A DNA stretch of 23,562 nucleotides from a virus. Both the position numbers and the translations under genes were made by a program. Below, piece by piece: positions 18,321-23,562 of the stretch. Each line of letters opens with the position of its first letter. The stretch's first letter is position 1. The notes beneath the pieces were generated by a model, which made no database searches, was not told the origin of the DNA, and worked only from the letters and a program-made list of their open reading frames with translations. The stretch spans positions 1-23,562 of IMG/VR virus record IMGVR_UViG_3300025283_000010; one strand, 5' to 3'.

Positions 18321-20876
18321 TTAAGCCGGGATCAGGCCGCCGGGCCGTTTCTGCTTGATCAATTCTGCCTGCACTGCGCTTGCCACCACACGCGCCAGCT
18401 GACCGCCACGGCCTTCGTCACCCTGCACGCTGGTGCCCTTGGCGTCCACGTTCACCGTGATGTTGGTGCCACCGCCACCGGCCACGCCGAGCTTGCCATC
18501 ACGTCCGCGCTTGAGCGGCATGATCGCCTCAGGGCCGGCTTCGCCCATTAGGCCAGTGCCATTGGCAAAGGGAAACAGGGTGGGGCGGTTGACCACGCCG
18601 CCCTTGGCGAACTTCTGGAGGCCCTCAGGGCCGATCACCATGCCGTTTGCCCCAACAGCCAAGCCGGGAAACGCGACCTTCAACAAGTTTGCACCACTAG
18701 GGAAGTTAGCCCCGATGCCATTGCCAGGAATCAGGCTCTGGATGAACTGCAGAAGCGGGGCCAAGATCAGCAGCCGGGTCACCATCCGGGTGATCTCCTC
18801 CACCACCGACAGCGCAAACTGCCGGAAGTTAAAACTGCCGGTGGTCGTCAGGCTGACAATGGCGTCCTCCAGGCCCTTGATGGCGTTCTGCGTCAGGCTG
18901 CTGATGCCTTCGCCCAACGTACCGATGCTCTCCAAATACGAGCTGATGCCATCGCGGAAGCCTGCCATGGCGGTGTTGGCTGCCTCGGCAGCGGAGCCCC
19001 ACATCTGCTGATTGATTGCCAGGTCATAGGCGGCGTCACCCAGCTCCTTGTATTTCTCCTTAAGCGCGTTAGTTTCTTCAATACCAAGTCTTGCAAGATC
19101 GTTTTGCAGCGTGCGCGTGAGATTTAGCTTTTCTTCAGTAGACAGTGCCTTTTGTATTTCCTTGTCGGTTGCAGCAACAGCTGCCCGACGTTTCTCGTCG
19201 TATTCCAGCTGGATCTTCTTAACCGGGTCAAGCTCCCGCAAGATCGCCAGCTCGGCCTTGGACTGCGCCAGAGCGTTAGCTGATGCAATGCGCGCCTCCT
19301 GAATCTGCTTGGCCTTGTCTGCACCCTTCCTGCCGCCTGCGCCGCGGCCCAGGGCGCTTAGGTCAGGGGAGAAGCCATTGTCAGGGCCATCTTGCCGGTC
19401 GCCCTTGCCGGCGCGGTTCACGGCCTGCTGCGGCCCCATCTGGAACGCACGCACGCCCACGCCCACCGCATAGCCAATCGGGTTATTGGTAAGGTTTTGC
19501 ACCGCCATCTTGCCGGCTTGGCCCAAAGCCTTGCGGATCGGCGCGGGCAGCGCGTTCCACAGCCGGGCAATGGCCCGCTGCACCTCGCCAAACACCCCAC
19601 GGGCCGCGTTGGCAATAAAGCCGAACGGACCGGAGAAAGCATCGCCGATGGCCGTAGCCGCTGCGCTTGTCTTGCCCACCAGCCATTGCCACGCGCTACT
19701 AATGCCTTTGGCCGCAGCAGTACCGAGCGCCGCCGCTTTTTTCATTGTGTTCTGGAAGTCGCTAGAGATGATCGTGCCGACGTTGTTCACCCAGCTGCGG
19801 AAGCCTTGGTTGTTGTCGTAAAGCGCCTTGCCTAGAAGCCCCAGGGCCGTGACACCCGCCAGGGCCCAGCCAAAACCGGGGATTGTCAAAATCGCGGCGC
19901 TCAGGCCCCGGATGTGGCCAATCAGCATTGGCATCACGCCGCCTGCCAGTGCCGTTTGATAGCGCAGGATCTCCATGCCGTTGGCGACTGAGGCCACCAG
20001 TTTCAGCCCGCCCTTCAGCACGCTGGTCAGCGGCCCCCAAGCCAGCGCCAAGGTGGCAGCGCCGACCGCAGCAGACTTGATCGGCCCAGGCAGCTCATTG
20101 AACGCACCTACAGCAGTAGTCAGCGCGTCGGTGATGCTCTCCAGTGCCGGCAGCAACGCGATGGTCAGATCCATGCCGAGTGCCCGCACCTTGCCGCCAA
20201 GCATTGCCAGCTTGTCGTTGTATTCGTCCGCTTTCTTGGCAAACGCGGTGGTCATCTTGGTGCTGAGCTTGTCGATAGCATCGCCGCCCATGTTCAGCAG
20301 CGGCACCAGCTCCGCGCCGGATTTGCCGAATAGCCGCAGCGCCAGGGCCGTCTTTTCCGGCCCGTCCGCCATCGCCTTGAAGCGGTTGGCAACCTCCAGC
20401 ATCACGCGGTCGGCAGACTTGAGCTGCCCGTCTGCGCCCTTCACGTTGATACCAAGCGCCTGAAACGTGGCCGCCGACTCCTTGCCGCCGGTGGCCGCAT
20501 CCACCATCGCCTTGTTTAACTTGACCAGGCCCTTGCTGACGCCTTCAAGGTCGGTGCCGCTTACCGCCGCAGCCTTGTTAAAGCGGCCCAGCGCCTCGAC
20601 CGACACGCCCGTGGACTGCGCCAGGTCGTTCATTTTGTCCGCAGCGTCCAGCGTGCCCTTCACCATGCCCGCCAGGCCCGCCACGCTTAGCAGGGGAGCC
20701 AGGGTGCCCAGAGCGCCCGAGAGGCCCGCTGAGGCGCCCGTCAGGCCCCGCATAGCGCCGGTCACGCCGGCAGCGGTGGTGCCTAGCGACGTGAGCCCCC
20801 GGTTCAGCGCGACGATCTTGTTCTGACCGTCTACGTCTGCCCGGATCTTGAGCATGGCGTTCATGTTCATCGCCAT
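18321..20876 (-). CDS. Tape measure protein (tail length ruler)
   Basis: An 851-residue protein, almost the length of lambda gpH (853), so a tail of roughly lambda length (about 130 nm) is predicted from the usual 0.15 nm per residue. N-terminal helical region (to about 110) is rich in Ala/Gly/Leu/Thr, followed by coiled-coil-prone stretches (ADKMNDLAQSTGVSVEAL, NRFKAMADGPEKTALALRLF). Hydrophobic segments lie near 265-290 and 325-355 (e.g. PGFGWALAGVTALGLLGK). The C-terminus (about 680 on) has the EEITRMVTRLLILAPL helix and the Gly-rich GANGMVIGPEGLQKFAKGG motif, and PTLFPFANGTGLMGEAGPEAIMPL, family-typical for lambda-like tape measures. It starts three bases after the T stop. Lambda gpH is C-terminally cleaved; whether this one is cannot be seen. 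Confidence 0.92.
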   Translation of the reverse strand: MAMNMNAMLKIRADVDGQNKIVALNRGLTSLGTTAAGVTGAMRGLTGASAGLSGALGTLAPLLSVAGLAGMVKGTLDAADKMNDLAQSTGVSVEALGRFNKAAAVSGTDLEGVSKGLVKLNKAMVDAATGGKESAATFQALGINVKGADGQLKSADRVMLEVANRFKAMADGPEKTALALRLFGKSGAELVPLLNMGGDAIDKLSTKMTTAFAKKADEYNDKLAMLGGKVRALGMDLTIALLPALESITDALTTAVGAFNELPGPIKSAAVGAATLALAWGPLTSVLKGGLKLVASVANGMEILRYQTALAGGVMPMLIGHIRGLSAAILTIPGFGWALAGVTALGLLGKALYDNNQGFRSWVNNVGTIISSDFQNTMKKAAALGTAAAKGISSAWQWLVGKTSAAATAIGDAFSGPFGFIANAARGVFGEVQRAIARLWNALPAPIRKALGQAGKMAVQNLTNNPIGYAVGVGVRAFQMGPQQAVNRAGKGDRQDGPDNGFSPDLSALGRGAGGRKGADKAKQIQEARIASANALAQSKAELAILRELDPVKKIQLEYDEKRRAAVAATDKEIQKALSTEEKLNLTRTLQNDLARLGIEETNALKEKYKELGDAAYDLAINQQMWGSAAEAANTAMAGFRDGISSYLESIGTLGEGISSLTQNAIKGLEDAIVSLTTTGSFNFRQFALSVVEEITRMVTRLLILAPLLQFIQSLIPGNGIGANFPSGANLLKVAFPGLAVGANGMVIGPEGLQKFAKGGVVNRPTLFPFANGTGLMGEAGPEAIMPLKRGRDGKLGVAGGGGTNITVNVDAKGTSVQGDEGRGGQLARVVASAVQAELIKQKRPGGLIPA

Positions 20877-20879
20877 GCC

Positions 20880-21173
20880 CTAGTTTTCCTGCTTTGCAAT
20901 AAAGCCCAGCACCGCTGCTTCCATGATTTGTAGATCCTCCAGCAGCGAGCGGTGGCTGGCCTCCTCTGCTGTCAGTTTAAGAACCCACGCCACCGCGCCG
21001 TAATCCAGCCCCACCGGCCCGCTCATGCCTATGCGCCATTGCGTCTGCACACGCAAAAACAGCTCCACCACTGGCCAGTTCTCCTCAAACACCTCGCAGT
21101 CGTCCGAGGTGCTGTCGTTGCCCTCCAGGATCACACCAAGCACAGCGGCATCGTCTTCAGTGTTGTCCTGCAC
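20880..21173 (-). CDS. T-type tail assembly chaperone domain, made by -1 frameshift
   Basis: The part read as an independent frame starts at GTG 21173, but open sequence in this frame runs on past the slippery site (to 21215 and beyond), so this is best read as the C-terminal part of a G-T fusion. Residues contain the DUF1799-type pattern: WPVVELFLRVQTQWRIGMSGPVGLDY, then AVAWVLKL and LLEDLQIMEAAVLGF. In lambda, gpGT brings the tape measure and tail tube proteins together through the T part; DUF1799 sits in the same place in many siphophages. The fusion would be 223 residues. The weak GTG without Shine-Dalgarno argues against independent translation. Confidence 0.82.
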   Translation of the reverse strand: MQDNTEDDAAVLGVILEGNDSTSDDCEVFEENWPVVELFLRVQTQWRIGMSGPVGLDYGAVAWVLKLTAEEASHRSLLEDLQIMEAAVLGFIAKQEN

Positions 21174-21175
21174 TC

Positions 21176-21215
21176 CGCCGCGTGCCCAGTGCTCCGCGGC
21201 GTCGATCAGTTTTTT
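21176..21215 (-). other. Programmed -1 ribosomal frameshift signal (G to GT)
   Basis: In G's zero frame the last codons read CGA AAA AAC TGA, giving the perfect slippery heptamer A-AAA-AAC (21215-21209) directly before the stop (21208-21206). After a 7-base spacer comes a 7-bp GC-only stem CGCCGCG/CGCGGCG (21201-21195 with 21182-21176) and a 12-base loop. After the slip, translation continues LIDAAEHWARGG into the T frame without a stop. Heptamer, spacer and stem all fit the textbook layout. Confidence 0.88.
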
Positions 21216-21550
21216 CGCTTCGCTCCCAGCAGCGAGTTGATGTAGCCCTCGACTACCGCAGCAGAAACGCCAGGCACATCCAGCAGCTGCGCCTTAGCCG
21301 TCTCGCTGTAAGGAACGTCCTTGCCGTCGTCGTCGGTGATGCCCTTCCACCCGACCAACACCTCATCGGCCACCTCCAGGTCGGTGGTGGTCTCAGCTCG
21401 TGCGGCAGCAATGATCGCGTTGTTTCGTGCCTGCGGCAGGCGCTTGAACTCGGCGTCAAATGTTTGCCGGTCAAACCGGCCACCGTCGATGGGGATCTCA
21501 ACGGTGACCGGCCAGACGTAGGTGTCGGACTGCTTAAGGACAAACGCCAT
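21206..21550 (-). CDS. G-type tail assembly chaperone
   Basis: A 114-residue protein between the tail tube and tape measure genes. It begins MAFVLKQSDTYVWPVTVEIP and contains DRQTFDAEFKRLPQARNNAI and VGWKGITDDDGKDVPYSETAK, the pattern of the phage tail assembly chaperone family (a V-x-P-x-x-G-R-F-x-x-x-x-F-x-A-x-F-K-x-x-P core and a W-x-G-I-x-D-E/D-x-G motif). As lambda gpG it would coat the tape measure before tube polymerisation and not stay in the virion. Most ribosomes should end at TGA 21208-21206; a fraction should shift -1 at A-AAA-AAC to make GT. Starts at ATG 21550. Confidence 0.88.
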   Translation of the reverse strand: MAFVLKQSDTYVWPVTVEIPIDGGRFDRQTFDAEFKRLPQARNNAIIAAARAETTTDLEVADEVLVGWKGITDDDGKDVPYSETAKAQLLDVPGVSAAVVEGYINSLLGAKRKN

Positions 21551-21563
21551 GCAGGGCTCCTGA

Positions 21564-22493
21564 TCAGGTGTAAGCCAGGCTCAGCTCATCGTTGCCGCTG
21601 GTCGGCAGTGCAACGTAGGGCAAGGTCAACATCTGGATCCCGTTGAGGTCCGAATAGCTCGGGTTGCCGATGTCGATCTTCTGAGCCGTGAACGTGATGA
21701 TGTTACCGGCGGTCTGGCCGTGCTGGAAGCTGATGCTGCCAGTGGTGTCGTTGTTGGCGATGCTGAAAAAGTCCTTGGCCGCAATGGTCGGAGCCTCGAT
21801 CATGGCTTCACCAGCAGGGGCGCGGTTCACGATGTCCACCGACTTTGTGCAGCCCACCAGCTCCCGGTAGTTCACCTCGTTGGCGATGTCGAAGCTCAGC
21901 GACTGCAGGCAGGCGCTGTAGCTCAGGATCGAAAAGCTGGTGGTGTTGCCAGCCTTAAAGATCACCGGGGTTGCCTGATTGGTGTAGGTGGTGTTTGGCG
22001 CAGCAGTGTCAGTCGGGGCGTTGTAGCACCCGGTCATGGTGAAGTTCAGCACCGGGATCGCGCCCACTTCAGCCGACAGCGAAAAGGTGCCGCGGCAGCC
22101 GGTAATCGGGTGCAGCACGCCGTCGATGTTGACGTGGATGGTGCAGCTGCTGAAGCTGGCGCTCACCGGCGCATAGGTCACGCTGGTGCTTGCCACCACG
22201 GTCTCGCTCAAGCCGCACGCTTTCAGCAGCGCGCCGTAGCGGGGTGCTGTGCCGGCGGTGCCAGAGCCTGCAAACTCCACCTCAAAAGTTACCTCTACGC
22301 GGGTGTTGGCGAGCAGCTGCTCGCTGTTGCCCAGGTAAGGCCGGATCAAGTCACGGGCCACCGTCTCGGCCTGGATCGGGGTGATTTCCAGGTTGCGAAC
22401 CAGCACGGCATCGGAACCAGCAGGGGAGCTGGAGGTGCCGTAGGTGGCTTCAGTCTTCGCCAGAATCAGGCGCTTGCGGGTCAGCAGAGCCAT
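21564..22493 (-). CDS. Major tail tube protein, lambda V-like position
   Basis: A 309-residue protein. It begins LLTRKRLILAKTEATYGT and LVRNLEITPIQAETVARDLIRPYLGNSEQL, a start shared by phage tail tube proteins (K-x-x-x-x-K-x-E-x-x-Y-G-x-x-x-x-P). Predicted largely beta, with a Thr/Ser/Gly-rich middle and a C-terminal half that may be an added Ig-like surface domain. Several Cys (for example CGLS, TGCRGTFS, TGCYNAP, SACLQS, VGCTKS) are more than usual for tube subunits. It lies before the G-GT pair, exactly where lambda V stands. The start at ATG 22493 overlaps the end of the small 22450 gene. Confidence 0.85.
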   Translation of the reverse strand: MALLTRKRLILAKTEATYGTSSSPAGSDAVLVRNLEITPIQAETVARDLIRPYLGNSEQLLANTRVEVTFEVEFAGSGTAGTAPRYGALLKACGLSETVVASTSVTYAPVSASFSSCTIHVNIDGVLHPITGCRGTFSLSAEVGAIPVLNFTMTGCYNAPTDTAAPNTTYTNQATPVIFKAGNTTSFSILSYSACLQSLSFDIANEVNYRELVGCTKSVDIVNRAPAGEAMIEAPTIAAKDFFSIANNDTTGSISFQHGQTAGNIITFTAQKIDIGNPSYSDLNGIQMLTLPYVALPTSGNDELSLAYT

Positions 22494-22626
22494 CGCTCAG
22501 ATCCTCAGTTGTGGGTTCGGAGGGTTGGGCCGGCTCTGTCCGCTCAATGAGCTTCCGCTTGCCGGTTTTGGGGTTGGCTAAGTAAGTCCCGCCTTGGCCC
22601 CAGTATTCGTCCACCATCGTAGCCAT
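22450..22626 (-). CDS. Small acidic-tailed protein between terminator and tail tube genes
   Basis: ATG 22626 overlaps the preceding stop (TGATG). The 58-residue product begins MATMVDEYWGQGGTYLANPK and TGKRKLIERTEPAQP, then becomes Glu/Asp/Ser/Pro-rich and disordered to the end (SDGSADPQAPDSGED). Its last 44 bases overlap the tail tube start in another frame, so the tube gene may be translationally coupled to it. The G-x-Y-x-x-x-P-x-x-G-K-R opening recalls small proteins encoded near phage tail tubes. Function unknown, possibly a virion-joining or assembly factor. Confidence 0.6.
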   Translation of the reverse strand: MATMVDEYWGQGGTYLANPKTGKRKLIERTEPAQPSEPTTEDLSDGSADPQAPDSGED

Positions 22627-23051
22627 CACGCTGTTGCAAGGTTAGTGACGCTGGTGCGGTAGCGGATCAGGTAGTCACAGCTGATAACGCCTGAGGGTTG
22701 ATCTGCTTCTACCAGTTCAAAATTGACGCTCTGAGGCTGAATGTCGATGGCGTAGCCGCCGAGCGTCAGGTCCGCCATCACCCTGCTGTGCAGGTCTTGA
22801 ACGATTGGATCGGCCAGTTGGTCAGGGATCAGACCGCGGACGATCACTACAATCCGTACCGTCAAGCTCCAATCGAGTGTTGGCAGTGAGGTGTTCTGCT
22901 CAGCTGTGTCAGAAAGCGGCTCAACAACAATGGCAGGACTTTCTTCTCGTGCAAACGGCTCGACGCGGCTGCGATAGATCCGGTTGCCGACACCCGTGGT
23001 GCCAGTTAGCGCCGTCCGCACACGGGCGAGGATCTGTTCGCGCCTGGTCAT
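22626..23051 (-). CDS. Tail terminator protein, lambda U-like
   Basis: A 141-residue protein that opens TRREQILARVRTALTGTTGVGNRIYRS and REESPAIVVEPLSD, as in gpU-family tail terminators (I-x-x-R-V-x-x-x-L, G-x-R-I/V-Y-R-x-R, P-A-I/L-x-V-x-x). The following strands SLTVRIVVIVRGLIPDQLADPIV and the end SCDYLIRYRT fit the alpha/beta fold. It caps the tail tube when the tape measure is filled and joins the tail to the head. Position directly upstream of the tube gene matches lambda U-V. A short 69-base gap separates it from the gene to its right. No oddity seen. Confidence 0.85.
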   Translation of the reverse strand: MTRREQILARVRTALTGTTGVGNRIYRSRVEPFAREESPAIVVEPLSDTAEQNTSLPTLDWSLTVRIVVIVRGLIPDQLADPIVQDLHSRVMADLTLGGYAIDIQPQSVNFELVEADQPSGVISCDYLIRYRTSVTNLATA

Positions 23052-23120
23052 GGGATCAGATTAGCAGTGGCGCTTGTACTGAGCGCGATGAAAAGCGTGA
23101 GATCGCGTGACCACTACGGC

Positions 23121-23561
23121 TTAAGGAGTGGCTACCCAAGCCTCGTCAACCTTGGCGGTGCTCGGGTCGTCAGCTACAAAACGGCCCTGCTCGTCACGCG
23201 CTCGGGTCAACACGGGTTCGGGCACAGGTGCGTAGGGGTCTACAGGCCACACCGGATAATCCGCTCCGGTGATGTAGGCGGCGAGGGCAGGGGTGTCAGC
23301 GGTATTGCGGATCGCGATCACTTTGATCCCAGTGGCAAGGCGGATGTCCTCACGCCAGGTCTTTAACAACGGGTCGGCTGCTTTACCGTTGTCAGCCTCG
23401 CGGATGATGATCCAGTCGGTTGGCGTCAGCAGCGTGTTGGCGGTTTGGCGGGTCTGCGCCACCCATTGATCGACGAGTTGGGCGTGGTCCTTGGGGATCA
23501 GATGACCGTCGGCGTCATAGCCCCAATAAAAGCGTTGGTCATAAGGCGCGGGGTCCGGCAC
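23121..23561 (-). CDS. Hypothetical protein of tail-gene region, tail fibre assembly-like (possibly 5'-truncated)
   Basis: Read from the very edge of the window; GTG 23561 may be the start or the true start may lie outside. The 146 residues visible include RFYWGYDADGHLIPK and DQWVAQTRQTANTLLTPTDWIII, with later WREDIRLATGIKVIAIRN and YPVWPVDPYAPVPEP. The R-x-x-x-x-L-L-x-x-T/S-D-W motif followed by a WxxxxRxxIR and W-P-x-x-P pattern recalls phage tail assembly chaperone/fibre-assembly proteins. Such a protein would be unusual here, where lambda has its head-tail completion genes (FII-Z). The C-terminus is disordered and Pro/Glu-rich. Family assignment tentative. Confidence 0.55.
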   Translation of the reverse strand: MPDPAPYDQRFYWGYDADGHLIPKDHAQLVDQWVAQTRQTANTLLTPTDWIIIREADNGKAADPLLKTWREDIRLATGIKVIAIRNTADTPALAAYITGADYPVWPVDPYAPVPEPVLTRARDEQGRFVADDPSTAKVDEAWVATP

Positions 23562-23562
23562 C

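Noticed and set aside
21720-22550. Plus-strand open frame of 276 codons opposite the tail tube gene
   Set aside because: Shadow of a strongly supported tail tube gene; Gly/Ala/Arg/His-rich with no domain.
1-23562. CRISPR array, rRNA or insertion sequence
   Set aside because: Looked for regularly spaced direct repeats, transposase motifs with terminal inverted repeats and rRNA-like text; none found.

Overview
The window looks like a piece of the genome of a temperate, lambda-type siphovirus (long flexible non-contractile tail). DNA-processing and accessory genes lie on the left, mostly on the plus strand. A complete tail and lysis module lies on the right, entirely on the minus strand. Base composition is GC-rich throughout, except for a clearly AT-richer block inside the tail fibre gene. 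Many starts lack a strong Shine-Dalgarno and rely on ATGA or TGATG stop/start overlaps. From remembered resemblance of several small proteins to (cyano)phage hypotheticals I lean towards a GC-rich unicellular cyanobacterial host (Synechococcus/Cyanobium type). That is an inference; no photosynthesis gene or other host marker is present.

Left part (1-3.75 kb): on the minus strand, the start of a VRR-NUC nuclease (cut by the window edge) behind a superfamily II DEAH helicase. Divergently on the plus strand is a recombination operon: RecE/exonuclease VIII-like PD-(D/E)XK nuclease, RecT-like annealing protein, AlpA/excisionase-like DNA-binding protein, and a small protein with an SSB-like acidic C-terminus. 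Next comes a short minus-strand gene (3.74-3.93 kb) and a lone NrdR-type zinc ribbon protein (4.0-4.2 kb).

Middle part (4.2-7.4 kb): a chain of about twelve very small overlapping plus-strand genes, several Cys-rich and one with a membrane helix, followed by two separate small genes. Two candidate promoter regions (about 4.21-4.26 kb and 6.90-6.96 kb) share a 12-bp sequence in opposite orientation and each carries a GC-rich palindrome.

Integration module (7.4-8.8 kb): a 47-bp piece of a tRNA-Thr(UGU) 3' half beside a full tyrosine recombinase, flanked by repeated TGCGCGAA motifs that look like integrase arm sites. Phage genes lie on both sides, so this reads as attP of a non-integrated phage genome rather than a prophage end.

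Right part (8.8-23.6 kb, minus strand, transcribed leftwards): tail terminator, tail tube protein, G and T chaperones with a strong programmed -1 frameshift signal, tape measure, then M-L-K-I-J tail tip genes in exactly the lambda order. After J come a tail fibre, several small proteins including two membrane proteins, and an unusual two-domain endolysin (GH24 muramidase plus M15 peptidase). Head and packaging genes, the lysogeny repressor and the replication initiator are not in this window. No stretch above 300 bases lacks a gene. The largest gaps are 6756-6987 and 7420-7593, both described below.
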